Below, piece by piece: positions 28,605 to 37,088 of a stretch of DNA of 64,000 bases. Location of the stretch: NCBI GenBank assembly GCA_038237625.1, contig JBBRYM010000005.1:62001-126000 (forward strand), read 5' to 3'. The translations under genes were made by a program, and so were the position numbers. The notes beneath the pieces were generated by a model. It was not told the origin of the DNA and did no database searches. It saw only the letters and a program-made list of their open reading frames with translations. The DNA is from JAWVFM01 sp038237625 (GTDB taxonomy: Bacteria > Actinomycetota > Thermoleophilia > Solirubrobacterales > 70-9). Positions within the stretch are counted from its first letter, which is position 1. Each line of letters starts with the position of its first letter.

Positions 28605-29594
28605 CTAGGCGAGCGACGCCTTCCGCTCGGCGGCCGGGAACGTCTCGGCCAGCCCGGCCTTGAGCTCGCGCGGGGCATAGCCGATCTCGGCTCGAGCCTT
28701 GTCGTCGGACGCCCAGAACGTGACGCCGTCGGCCGAGGTGATCAGCTCGCGGAGGTTCGGCGGTTGCCCCATGACCTTGCCGACGACGGGCCCGATTGGC
28801 GCGAGGGCCTTCACCATTGGCGTGGGGACATTGAACCGGGGAGGAGGCTTGTCGACGACCTCGCCCAGGGCCACCATGAGGCCCCGCATTGTGGTCATCT
28901 CGCCGCCGAGAACGTAGGACTCGCCCGCCGTGCCCCGGTCGAGGGCCAGGAGCACACCCGCTGCCACATCCTCGACGTGGACCATGTTCATGCCGACGTC
29001 GGGGAACGCAAGAGCGGGCAGGCGGCCGCGGACAAAATCGCTCATCTGCTTGCCGATAGCGGAATGGTCCTTCGGCCCGTAGACGCCTCCCGGCTGAACG
29101 ATCACGCAGGGTAGGCTCTCGGCGATCAGCCGTTTGGCGACCCCGTGAGCTTCGACTTTGGTCTGCTCGTAGTAGGAGGTGTAGGAGTCCTTCGGGTGCT
29201 GGTAGCCCTCGTCGACGACCTTGCCGTGCGTGTTGCCGAACGCTGCGATCGTCGAGACGTAGACGACCTTGGAAATCTTGGCCTTTAGGGCGGCGCCGAG
29301 GACGGTCTCGGTGCCGACGACATTGGCCACGCGCATGGACTCACGCTGGGACTTCGGGATGCCCACCTCGTAGACAGCGGCGCCGTGGATCACCGCGTCG
29401 CAGCCCGACATGCCGCCGCGGATTGCGTCGGCGTCGTCGACTGTGCCCGTGATGAGCTCACATCCGAGCTCCTGGAGCGCAGCGCCCTTCGCCGGGTTTC
29501 GGACCAGCGCCACGACCTCATCGCCGCGATCCCCCAGCATGCGCACGACGTGGCCGCCGATGAACCCGGTCCCTCCGGTGACGAAGACCTTCAC
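28605..29594 (-). CDS. NAD-dependent epimerase/dehydratase (extended SDR)
   Basis: The Rossmann motif GGTGFIGG lies at residues 7-14 and the catalytic YxxxK in SYYEQTKVEA. The 329-residue protein resembles atypical SDRs of the dihydroflavonol reductase/hopanoid-associated epimerase group. I chose GTG 29594 because the Rossmann strand MKVFVTGG starts there and TAGGCT lies 7 bases upstream; the open frame runs further but overlaps hflX. It is divergent from hflX with a 55-bp gap. The substrate is unknown. Confidence 0.87.
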   Translation of the reverse strand: MKVFVTGGTGFIGGHVVRMLGDRGDEVVALVRNPAKGAALQELGCELITGTVDDADAIRGGMSGCDAVIHGAAVYEVGIPKSQRESMRVANVVGTETVLGAALKAKISKVVYVSTIAAFGNTHGKVVDEGYQHPKDSYTSYYEQTKVEAHGVAKRLIAESLPCVIVQPGGVYGPKDHSAIGKQMSDFVRGRLPALAFPDVGMNMVHVEDVAAGVLLALDRGTAGESYVLGGEMTTMRGLMVALGEVVDKPPPRFNVPTPMVKALAPIGPVVGKVMGQPPNLRELITSADGVTFWASDDKARAEIGYAPRELKAGLAETFPAAERKASLA

Positions 29595-29649
29595 GCCCGG
29601 CAGCCTAGCTATCGCGAGGCGGCCCGATGGCCGCTCTAACATCGGCGTG

Positions 29650-30936
29650 ATGGAACAAGGCGGATCACGGCGAGCGGCACAGCGCGCCCTCGCGATCGCG
29701 GTCGTCGGCGAGCGGGCCGACGCCGACCGGTCTTGCGCCGAGCTGGAGGAGCTGCTGCGCACCGCGGGTGTGGCCACCGTGGGCAGGGCGATTCAAATCC
29801 GGTCTCGCCCCGACCCGGACCGCTACTTCGGCCGGGGGAAGCTGGATGAGGTCAAGGCTGAGATCAAGCGTTTGGACGCCAATGTCGTCGCCGTCGACGA
29901 CGAGCTGGCGCCGCGCCAGGAGCGCAACCTCGAGACCGCCCTCGGCGTGCCGGTCATCGACCGTACCGCCGTGATCCTCGACATCTTCGCGGACCATGCG
30001 CACACGGCCGAGGGCAAGCTTCAGGTCGAGCTGGCGCAGCTCGAGTACAACCTCGCCCGGATGCGGGGGCTCTGGACCCATCTGGAGCGCCTGGGTGGGG
30101 GCATCGGCACCAGAGGCCCGGGCGAATCGCAGATCGAGACCGACCGCCGCCTTGCCCGCGACCGCATCGCGGGGCTTCGGCGGCGGCTGAGCGAAGTCGC
30201 CCGATCGCGCGGGGTGATGCGTGCCGGGCGCCAGTCGTCACCCCTGCCGCAAATCGCGATCACGGGCTACACCAATGCGGGCAAGTCGACGCTTCTGAAC
30301 GCAATGACCGGGGCCGAGGTCGGCGTTGGGTCCCGGCTCTTCCATACCCTCGATCCAACCACCAGGAGCTTTCAGCATTCCGGGCGGGAGTACCTGGTGA
30401 CCGACACGGTCGGCTTCATCCGCAAGCTCCCACATCAGCTTGTCGAGTCGTTCAAGGCCACTTTGGATGAGACGATTCTGGCGGACCTGATCCTTCACGT
30501 CATCGATGCCTCCGATTCCGAGGCCGAGCGACTGGAGACCATGTCCGCAGTTGAGTCGGTGCTCGACGAGATCGGCGCCCGCGAGCAGCCACGGCTCCTT
30601 GTGCTGAACAAGGCGGACCTCCTCGACGAGGACGCCCGACAGGAGCTGCGCGTGCTTAATCCCGAGACGGTCGTGATCTCTGCCGCCACCGGGGAGGGAC
30701 TCGAGGAGCTTGGCGAGGAAATCGAGGCGACGTTCGCCGCAACGCTGGCCGACCTGGATCTGTTGCTGCCCTACACGGCCGGCGCTCGCTTGGCCGAGCT
30801 CCACGATCTCGCCGGCGAGATCGAGCGCGAGGACCGTCCCGAGGGCGTTGTCGTGCATGCCCGCGTGCCCTCCGCCCTCGCACACCGGTTCGCCGAGTTC
30901 GCCCGCAACGGCTCTGGCAACGGCAGCACCGATTGA
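29650..30936 (+). CDS. hflX: GTPase HflX
   Basis: HflX is a ribosome-associated GTPase that splits stalled or heat-damaged 70S ribosomes. The N-terminal domain holds RYFGRGKLDE and DDELAPRQERNLE; GTRGPGESQIETD precedes the G domain with G1 GYTNAGKST, G3 DTVGFI and G4 NKAD. I start it at ATG 29650 (428 residues), with TAACAT 7 bases upstream; the open frame reaches upstream into the antisense of the SDR gene. Its stop overlaps the dut start by one base. Confidence 0.95.
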   Translation: MEQGGSRRAAQRALAIAVVGERADADRSCAELEELLRTAGVATVGRAIQIRSRPDPDRYFGRGKLDEVKAEIKRLDANVVAVDDELAPRQERNLETALGVPVIDRTAVILDIFADHAHTAEGKLQVELAQLEYNLARMRGLWTHLERLGGGIGTRGPGESQIETDRRLARDRIAGLRRRLSEVARSRGVMRAGRQSSPLPQIAITGYTNAGKSTLLNAMTGAEVGVGSRLFHTLDPTTRSFQHSGREYLVTDTVGFIRKLPHQLVESFKATLDETILADLILHVIDASDSEAERLETMSAVESVLDEIGAREQPRLLVLNKADLLDEDARQELRVLNPETVVISAATGEGLEELGEEIEATFAATLADLDLLLPYTAGARLAELHDLAGEIEREDRPEGVVVHARVPSALAHRFAEFARNGSGNGSTD

Positions 30937-31367
30937 TGGACCTTCCCGTGACCCTGCTGAGCGCCGCCGGCAAACTGCCGGGCCGCGCGCACGCCGGCGA
31001 CGCCGGCCTCGACCTCCACGCTGCCGAGCGACTGACGATCGGACCGGGCGAGCGCGCATCGGTTGGTACTGGTATCGCGGTAGAGATCCCGGCAGGCCAC
31101 GCAGGGCTGGTGCTGCCGCGCTCCGGCCTGGCCGCGCGCCACGGGATCTCACTCGTGAACAGCCCGGGGCTCATCGACTCCGGATATCGCGGGGAGGTTC
31201 GCGTCCTGCTCCTCAACACCGACCGCGAGGAGGCCTTCGAGATCGCGCCGGGGGATCGGGTCGCGCAGCTTCTGATCACGCCCTACATGGAGACCGATCC
31301 CACCGAGGCGCCCGAGCTCACCGAGAGCGCCAGGGGCGATGAAGGCTTCGGCTCCAGCGGCCGCTGA
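30936..31367 (+). CDS. dut: Deoxyuridine 5'-triphosphate nucleotidohydrolase (dUTPase)
   Basis: dUTPase hydrolyses dUTP to dUMP and keeps uracil out of DNA. All five motifs of the trimeric family are visible in 143 residues: DAGLDLHA, PRSGLAARHG, NSPGLIDSGYRGE, GDRVAQLLI and RGDEGFGSSGR. ATG 30936 is the start (TGATG junction with hflX); a TTG one codon earlier is less likely. Confidence 0.95.
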   Translation: MDLPVTLLSAAGKLPGRAHAGDAGLDLHAAERLTIGPGERASVGTGIAVEIPAGHAGLVLPRSGLAARHGISLVNSPGLIDSGYRGEVRVLLLNTDREEAFEIAPGDRVAQLLITPYMETDPTEAPELTESARGDEGFGSSGR

Positions 31368-31400
31368 AACGAAACGACCCCTCCCGGCCGTATACAGGGC

Positions 31401-31997
31401 ATGAACGGATCCACAGGCCACGGCGAGGCGGCGTTGGCAGCGCCGCTCGCCCTGCGCGCCCGCATCCACTCCGGCGGGGACGAGCGCGAGCTGATCCGCG
31501 AGGCCCAACGTGGCTCTCACGATGCCATCGAGGCGATCGTCAGGCGCCACTGGCACGATGCCCACCGCGCTGCGTTCCTCATCGTCCGCGATGGCGCCGC
31601 GGCGGAGGACATAGCCCAGGAGTCCTTGCTGGCCGCGCTTCGCGGAATCGAGGGCTTTGACTCGCGCCGGCCAATCGGACCATGGCTTCACCGCATCGTC
31701 GCCAACCGTTCGATCGACTGGCTGCGCGCGCGCAGCCGCATCGCGGTCGCCACCACCGCCGAGTCCGTCCAGCACGAGGCTGCGCCGGGAAAGCTTCCCA
31801 CGGACCTGTCGCAGGCGCTAGGCGCGCTGGCGCCCGACGACCGGGCGATCGTCGTCCTTCGCCACCTGTTCGATTTCTCGTCCGAGGAGGTCGGCGAGCT
31901 GCTCTCCATACCGCCTGCGACCGTGAGGACGCGCCTGCGCCGGGCTCTCCAGGCTCTGCGCGCGCAGCTCGACGGGGAGGCCGTCGATGAGCTCTGA
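31401..31997 (+). CDS. ECF-type RNA polymerase sigma factor
   Basis: The 198-residue protein has sigma region 2 (LIREAQRGSHDAIEAIVRRH, then AEDIAQESLLAAL and RPIGPWLHRIVANRSID) and region 4 (LAPDDRAIVVLRHLFDFS, then VGELLSIPPATVRTRLRRAL) with no region 3, as in ECF sigma factors. TATACA lies 4 bases before the ATG and GAAAC repeats about 20 bases further up, so autoregulation is possible. The stop overlaps the next gene by 11 bases, the layout of a sigma/anti-sigma pair. Confidence 0.93.
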   Translation: MNGSTGHGEAALAAPLALRARIHSGGDERELIREAQRGSHDAIEAIVRRHWHDAHRAAFLIVRDGAAAEDIAQESLLAALRGIEGFDSRRPIGPWLHRIVANRSIDWLRARSRIAVATTAESVQHEAAPGKLPTDLSQALGALAPDDRAIVVLRHLFDFSSEEVGELLSIPPATVRTRLRRALQALRAQLDGEAVDEL

Positions 31998-32598
31998 TTG
32001 GATCGAGCGGGGCCTGCGCGAAGCCGAGGTGCCCGCGAGCGGCGAGCGCCGTGAGCGCACGGTGGCCCTCGCGCGAGCGATCGCGCCGACGCCACGCCCA
32101 TCCTGGCGAGCGCGGATCGCCAAGCCGCGGGTGGTCGTGCCGCTGGCGGTCCTCATGATCGCCGCCATGACCTCTCCCGGCCAGGCGGCGACCGACTCTG
32201 CGGCGAGCCTCGTCGCCAAGGTGGTCCCGCTGCACTCCGGAGCTGTCGTGATCTCCACGCCTGCCCGGCATGGATCTTTCAGCGCGACCCTGAGCTCCCG
32301 CGCGGCGAGGCCGGCACCCGCTCGGCTAGGGGCTGACTCCGGCCAAGGCGGATCGTCAGGATCGGCTCAATCGTCAGGATCCGTTCGGTGCACGACGGGG
32401 GCCTCCAGGGCCCGTCACGGCACCATCCGCGCGGTTTCACGCAGACATGGGGTGGCCGTGAACCGTGCATCGGGCGCGCGGATCGGCTCGCAGCTTCATC
32501 AGGCCCGTGGCACGGCCGGGCGGTTCTTCCGCGCAATGCCGCGGGGGCGGATCGCTCCCATGGGCCGTGCGACTGCCCGGGCGGTCCCGGGGCGCTAG
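31987..32598 (+). CDS. Putative membrane anti-sigma partner of the ECF factor
   Basis: The 203-residue product has a cytoplasmic N-terminus (about 45 residues), one membrane helix (PRVVVPLAVLMIAAM), then an Ala/Arg/Gly/Ser-rich outer part of about 130 residues. I see no HxxxCxxC zinc motif or known anti-sigma domain, so the call rests on the overlap with the ECF gene and the topology. Two copies of ATCGTCAGGATC (32352 and 32370) encode a Ser/Gly repeat. The C-terminal third is of low complexity; I found no clear frameshift. Confidence 0.55.
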   Translation: MSSDWIERGLREAEVPASGERRERTVALARAIAPTPRPSWRARIAKPRVVVPLAVLMIAAMTSPGQAATDSAASLVAKVVPLHSGAVVISTPARHGSFSATLSSRAARPAPARLGADSGQGGSSGSAQSSGSVRCTTGASRARHGTIRAVSRRHGVAVNRASGARIGSQLHQARGTAGRFFRAMPRGRIAPMGRATARAVPGR

Positions 32599-32612
32599 CC
32601 CCGACTCGCTCT

Positions 32613-33359
32613 TCAGCCCAACCCCGCGGCGCGCCTGGCCGACGCGTGGGCCGCTCGCTCCGCGGCGTCTTCGAGAGGGGCCAGCTCGGGCTCGGATCTT
32701 CCGCCTCGCGCCAGCGCCAGCTGCGTGAGGCGATCCGCCAGCCAGGCGTTCTTCGGCAGGAGCGGCCCGTGCAGATACGTGCCGAAAAGGTTTCGGCGGT
32801 GCACCCCCTCGAGCTTGTCGCGGCCGTTGTTGCCGTAGCCCTTGAGAACTCGCCCGAGGGGCTCTGCTCCTGGTCCCAGGGTGGTGCGGCCACCATGGTT
32901 CTCGAATCCCGCGAGGACCTCGGGGCCGGTGCCGAGGTCGACCTCGATCGCGACGTTGCCGATCAGCCGCGGGCCCTCTTCGCGGACGGTCTCGAGGTCC
33001 GCGAGGCCCAGGCCGGGAATCCGCTCGGCGCCGAGCTCGTAGCTGTGGCCGAGGAGCTGGTAGCCGCCGCACACAGCCAGCACCACCGCTCCATCGTCGA
33101 CCGCGGCGGCGATGGCGCCGCGCTTGGTCTCGAGCATGTCGGCCGCGACGAGGCGCTGATCGCGATCCTGGCCGCCGCCGATGTAGATCAGGTCGTGGGC
33201 GCCGGGGTCGAATCCCTCGCCGGGACCGGCCGAGGCATACTCGAACCCGATGCCGCGCCAGTCGCAGCGACGCTGGAGGAACAGCATGTTGCCCCGGTCC
33301 GCGTAGATGTTCATCTGGTCCGGGTAGAGGGCCAGAAAGCGAAGTGTTGTTGCCGTCAC
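32613..33359 (-). CDS. gatD: Lipid II isoglutaminyl synthase, glutaminase subunit GatD
   Basis: GatD supplies ammonia to MurT, which amidates the D-Glu of lipid II. The 248-residue class I glutamine amidotransferase shows YPDQMNIYADRGN, the nucleophile Cys in AVCGGYQLLG and the His in GTYLHGPLL. The C-terminal 25 residues are Ala/Arg-rich. The start is GTG 33359 in a GTGA overlap with a methyltransferase that separates it from murT. Confidence 0.9.
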   Translation of the reverse strand: MTATTLRFLALYPDQMNIYADRGNMLFLQRRCDWRGIGFEYASAGPGEGFDPGAHDLIYIGGGQDRDQRLVAADMLETKRGAIAAAVDDGAVVLAVCGGYQLLGHSYELGAERIPGLGLADLETVREEGPRLIGNVAIEVDLGTGPEVLAGFENHGGRTTLGPGAEPLGRVLKGYGNNGRDKLEGVHRRNLFGTYLHGPLLPKNAWLADRLTQLALARGGRSEPELAPLEDAAERAAHASARRAAGLG

Positions 33360-34093
33360 CTGCGCTCCCAGAGACAGACGGTGGCCCCGACGAAGGCCTC
33401 GTCGCCAGGAATCGCCATTCGGCCGCAGCTCACCAGCCCGGCTCGCGACGCTTCGCCATCCAGGTCAGCTGCGCTCAGGCGGTGGAGGCGTTCGACGTGG
33501 GTCGCCTCGGCAAGCTCCCCTGAGGGGGAAACCCGCTGTCGCAGCCGTGTCGCCTCGAGCCAGGAGTCGCAAACCCGCAGGGAGAGGGGTAGGCTGGAAT
33601 AGAGGAAGCCCTCGACCTCACGAACGTCCGGCAGAAGCTCTCCACCCGCGACTTCGCCCTCGGCGGCATGCTCGACGATCGCCGCGGCCGCGACGCCGCC
33701 TGGGTGAAGGTGGGCCGCGATGACCGCCAGGGCCCTGTCGCGGTCGGATGGGTCACCAACTACCTGCATGAGCTGCATCGGGGCGATGACGAGGGCGAAG
33801 CGCTCGGCAAGCGCGAGCTCGCGAAGATCGGCTACCACAACCTCGACCGCGCCGTCCGAGCGCTCGCTCAGGGCGGCGGCGAGGCCTGGCTCGCGCTCGA
33901 CCGCCGCCACCCGATGACCCTCTTGGGCGAGCGCGAGGGCAACTCTGCCGGTCCCCGCGCCGAGTTCGAGAACCGGCCCGGCGGCACGCGCAGAGAGCTC
34001 TCGCCAGAGCGGGAGATCCGCCGCGTAGGCGCCGCATTCGACGTCGTGCCAAATCGCGGCCTCTGCCGACGGGGGGGACGAGGTAGGCGTCAT
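33356..34093 (-). CDS. SAM-dependent methyltransferase between murT and gatD
   Basis: The 245-residue protein has motif I VLELGAGTGRVAL, the acidic AVEREPGLA and a VIAPMQLMQVV motif IV-like stretch, so it is a class I methyltransferase. The start ATG 34093 overlaps the murT stop and its own stop overlaps the gatD start, so all three are translationally coupled. The frame is open upstream but that portion is antisense-like and inside murT. The coupling suggests a role in cell-wall precursor metabolism; the methyl acceptor is unknown. Confidence 0.82.
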   Translation of the reverse strand: MTPTSSPPSAEAAIWHDVECGAYAADLPLWRELSARAAGPVLELGAGTGRVALALAQEGHRVAAVEREPGLAAALSERSDGAVEVVVADLRELALAERFALVIAPMQLMQVVGDPSDRDRALAVIAAHLHPGGVAAAAIVEHAAEGEVAGGELLPDVREVEGFLYSSLPLSLRVCDSWLEATRLRQRVSPSGELAEATHVERLHRLSAADLDGEASRAGLVSCGRMAIPGDEAFVGATVCLWERR

Positions 34094-35481
34094 TCCCAGA
34101 ACTCCCGAGCGAGACCGCGGGCCGCCATGAGCCGGTGGAGCTCGATAAGGGCCGTATACGTGGGAAGGGCGAAAACTCGGCCAGAGCCGCGTTCGAGGGA
34201 GCGGTCCAGCGACTCTTCGATCTCCGGGCTTACCTCGATGAGGTCCTCGGGAACGCCGGCGTACTTCATCCGCAACGCCAGCTCGGGCGCACGCGTTCCG
34301 GCGCAGACGAGCGTCCTCACCGATCCCGCAAGCAGCTCGAAGTCCGCATCCCAGATCCAGGACACGTCGCGCCCGTCGGCAATCCGATCGTTCAGCGCGA
34401 TCCACAGGTCGAGCCCTGCGGGCTCCTTCGCGGACTCGGATTCAAGGCGCAGCGTTCGCAGAACCTCATTCGCGCCCGCCGGGTTCTTGATCAGGAGGAT
34501 CGACAGCGATTCCTCGCCGATCCGGATGGTCTCCACGCGTCCGAATGCGGAACGCGACTCGGCGATCCCCGCCACCGCGACGTCGAGCGCGACACCCAGC
34601 CCCACCGCCGCCGCGAGAGCTGCGAGCGCGTTGTACGCGTTGTAAAGGCCGGGGAAGGGAAGGCGAAGCTCCGCGGTGCCCGCCGGGGTGCGGATGGTCA
34701 TCCGCGAGCCGCGCATGCCGTCGAGATCGATCGCCGTCGCCACGAAGTCGGGCTCGGGGCGACCGGCGCCGCAATTGGAGCACGAGTAGTGCCCGAGATG
34801 GCCCATGAAGCTGCGTTCGTAGTCGTAGGGCGCCCCGCAGCGGCGGCAGTGCTTGGCGTCGTGCGCATGCTGAAGCTCGGGCAGGGCCTGCGAAGGATCA
34901 TCGATCCCGAAGTACGTGATTCCTTCGCGGCGGTTGAGATCGCGGTCGCGACCGAGATCGGCGACGAGGGGATCGTCGGCATTGAGCACGAAGCTCGCCT
35001 GGCCCGCGCGTGCGGCCACGACCTCGCCCCAGTCCTCGGCAAGGTGCTCGAGCTCGCCGTAGCGGTCCAGCTGATCGCGAAAAAGGTTGCCCAAAACCAC
35101 AAGGGCCGGGTCGAGCTCATCCACAACCCTGGGCAGCCATGCCTCGTCGACCTCGAAGAGGCCCTCGCTGCCCGACTGCTCCAACAACGCCGTGGCGACG
35201 CCCCAGGTCATGTTCGAGCCGGCGCGGTTGTGAACCGGGTCGCGACCGTCGGCACGCAGCGCCGCCGCGATCATCCCCGCAGTCGTCGTCTTGCCGTTCG
35301 TCGCGCTGACGATCGCCGAGCCTCCGGTGAGTCGCGCGCCGAGGCGCGCGATCGCGTCGGGGGCCATGCGCAGGAGCAGCCTCCCGGGCAGCGTGGTCCC
35401 GCCGCCGCGGCCGCTGCGGCGGCTGAGCGCTCCGGTCGCGCGCGCGAGCGCCACCTTTGGCGCGAACGCCCGGCTTGGCAT
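34090..35481 (-). CDS. murT: Lipid II isoglutaminyl synthase, Mur ligase subunit MurT
   Basis: MurT is the ATP-dependent Mur ligase-like subunit that amidates D-isoglutamate in lipid II with GatD. The 463-residue product shows the ATP loop TNGKTTT (61-67), NLFRDQLDRYGE, a Cys4 zinc ribbon (CRRCG and CSNCG about 25 residues apart) specific to MurT, and the C-terminal DUF1727 domain (KNPAGANEVLR). I chose ATG 35481, four bases past the lipid kinase stop; an upstream in-frame start at 35514 would overlap that gene. Confidence 0.93.
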   Translation of the reverse strand: MPSRAFAPKVALARATGALSRRSGRGGGTTLPGRLLLRMAPDAIARLGARLTGGSAIVSATNGKTTTAGMIAAALRADGRDPVHNRAGSNMTWGVATALLEQSGSEGLFEVDEAWLPRVVDELDPALVVLGNLFRDQLDRYGELEHLAEDWGEVVAARAGQASFVLNADDPLVADLGRDRDLNRREGITYFGIDDPSQALPELQHAHDAKHCRRCGAPYDYERSFMGHLGHYSCSNCGAGRPEPDFVATAIDLDGMRGSRMTIRTPAGTAELRLPFPGLYNAYNALAALAAAVGLGVALDVAVAGIAESRSAFGRVETIRIGEESLSILLIKNPAGANEVLRTLRLESESAKEPAGLDLWIALNDRIADGRDVSWIWDADFELLAGSVRTLVCAGTRAPELALRMKYAGVPEDLIEVSPEIEESLDRSLERGSGRVFALPTYTALIELHRLMAARGLAREFWE

Positions 35482-35485
35482 CCCG

Positions 35486-36385
35486 TCAGTTCCCGGGCGC
35501 GGCGACGATGACACGCAGGGCCCGCGGCAGGACCGTCACCGTCGCCGGGAGATCTGCGAGCGGGTCGCCGTCGGCGTAGACCGAGAAGGGACGATCTGCC
35601 GAGATCCGCACGACCTTGGCGCGGCGGACGTCGATCTCCGGCTCGTCCACGTGGGTGCCCTTGAACACCTTGGGCAGGTTAACCAGGAAGCGAAGCTTGC
35701 TGACGTAGCCGCCGGTGACGACGTCGAGCAGGCCGTCATCCAGCTCGGCGTCCGGGGCGATGAACATCCCGCCGCCGTAGGCCTTGCTGTTCGCAACCGC
35801 CACCGAGAACCCCCTGACGGTGATCGGCTTTCCGTCGAGCTCGAGGTCGAACACCGCCGGCTTCCAAGCCACGAGCGCCCGCAAAGCCGCGTAGGCGTAA
35901 ACCAGGTTGCCCCGGATGATCTTTGCTTCGTTCGCGATCCGGTTGGCCTCGGAGTCGAAACCGAAGCTCGCGATGCACAAGAACCTGGCTCCGTCGACAT
36001 CACCCACGTCGATATCACGAGTGTGACCCTCCTCGAGCACGGCCACGGCCTCGCGGACGTCCATGGGGATTCCCGCGGCGCGGGCGAAGTCGTTGCCGCG
36101 TCCGCCCGGGATCACGCCCATCAGGACGCGCTCGGTGCCGAGGTCGGCCAGCGCTCCGCCGACCTGGCCGATCAGCCCGTCGCCGCTCATGACGACCGGA
36201 ACTTCGCCCGCCTTGGCCGCGGCCAGCGCCTCCGAGCGGCCGTGCTCGACGTTCAGAGTGAGGACGGTTCGGTGGTCGAGGCCGCGCGTGAGCAGCTCCT
36301 CCTCGACGGCCGGCAGGAGATCCTTGGCCTTGCCGCCGCCGGCGGAGGGATTGACAAGCAGGACGAAACGGCGCTTCTCGGGCAC
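35486..36385 (-). CDS. Diacylglycerol/lipid kinase family protein (YegS/DgkB-like)
   Basis: The 299-residue protein has the kinase P-loop-like VNPSAGGGKA, the catalytic SGDGLIGQVGGA (usual GGDGT variant) and GGRGNDFARAAG. These are the landmarks of soluble DAG/lipid kinases that phosphorylate diacylglycerol or related lipids at the membrane. The start is GTG 36385 with TAGGCT 7 bases upstream. It leads the murT-methyltransferase-gatD run, which hints at recycling of undecaprenol or diacylglycerol, but that is inference. Confidence 0.88.
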   Translation of the reverse strand: MPEKRRFVLLVNPSAGGGKAKDLLPAVEEELLTRGLDHRTVLTLNVEHGRSEALAAAKAGEVPVVMSGDGLIGQVGGALADLGTERVLMGVIPGGRGNDFARAAGIPMDVREAVAVLEEGHTRDIDVGDVDGARFLCIASFGFDSEANRIANEAKIIRGNLVYAYAALRALVAWKPAVFDLELDGKPITVRGFSVAVANSKAYGGGMFIAPDAELDDGLLDVVTGGYVSKLRFLVNLPKVFKGTHVDEPEIDVRRAKVVRISADRPFSVYADGDPLADLPATVTVLPRALRVIVAAPGN

Positions 36386-36400
36386 GCAGGGGAGCCTAGA

Positions 36401-37057
36401 TCAGGGCGTCGCCCGGCCGACCCAATACGTTCCCGAGCCGACGGTTCCCTCCGCGGCGAACTCGATTCCCCGGCGTCGAAATCCCCGCTCGAGCACGGAG
36501 TGGGGCGTGTAGAAGGGCGTGCGATCGCCGCCGCTCGCGACCACGATCACCGAGCCGCCAGGCCTCAGGACGCGGGCGATCTCGGCGAAGAAAGGTGGGA
36601 CGTTGACCTGGGTCACGAGGTCGAACGAATCCTCGTCGTAGGGAAGGTTGCCGGCGTCGGCAACCTTGAAGGCCACTCGCCCGGCCGGGTCGAGGCCCAC
36701 CTTCGCGCGGGCGATCTTGACCATCTCCTCGGCCATGTCGACCCCCCGCACGCTTGCCCTTGGGTACTCGCGGGCGAGAAAGAGCGCCCCAACTCCCGTC
36801 CCGGTGCCGACGTCGATGATGCGCTCTGGCTCGACGTCGACGTGTGTCACCGCCTTCGCCAAAGCACCGAGGTGCTCGGGGGTGCCTGGGCTGCCCTGGT
36901 CCCAGCTGCCGGCGACGCCCGCGAAGAAGTTGCGCATCGGGCGCCGCAGCAGGGGCCACAACCACGGAGCGTGGGCGATGAGCGCGGTCAGCAACCGGCC
37001 CGTAAGCCGGATGCGCTCCGGGGGCCCGCTTCGCGGCTCGCTCACGCCGCGGATCAT
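36401..37057 (-). CDS. SAM-dependent methyltransferase (type 11)
   Basis: The 218-residue protein has motif I IIDVGTGTGVGAL, the acidic VRGVDMAEEM, DAGNLPYDEDSFDLV and the RVLRPGGSVIVV strand. The start is uncertain: ATG 37057, or GTG 37045 preceded by GATGAT 7 bases upstream. It is divergent from the cyclophilin gene. No co-transcribed partner indicates the substrate. Confidence 0.85.
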   Translation of the reverse strand: MIRGVSEPRSGPPERIRLTGRLLTALIAHAPWLWPLLRRPMRNFFAGVAGSWDQGSPGTPEHLGALAKAVTHVDVEPERIIDVGTGTGVGALFLAREYPRASVRGVDMAEEMVKIARAKVGLDPAGRVAFKVADAGNLPYDEDSFDLVTQVNVPPFFAEIARVLRPGGSVIVVASGGDRTPFYTPHSVLERGFRRRGIEFAAEGTVGSGTYWVGRATP

Positions 37058-37073
37058 CGCAAGTCCGAGTGAC

Positions 37074-37079
37074 TACTCT
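37074..37079 (+). promoter_or_regulatory. -10 element of the cyclophilin gene
   Basis: TACTCT lies 9 bases before the ATG at 37089, one of the recurrent TANNNT boxes next to start codons. Confidence 0.4.
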
Positions 37080-37088
37080 TCCGCGTCC

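Noticed and set aside
32264..32598. Frameshift in the C-terminal half of the putative anti-sigma protein
   Set aside because: Composition changes to Arg/Gly-rich, but no other frame gives a recognisable continuation and the stop is well placed before gatD.
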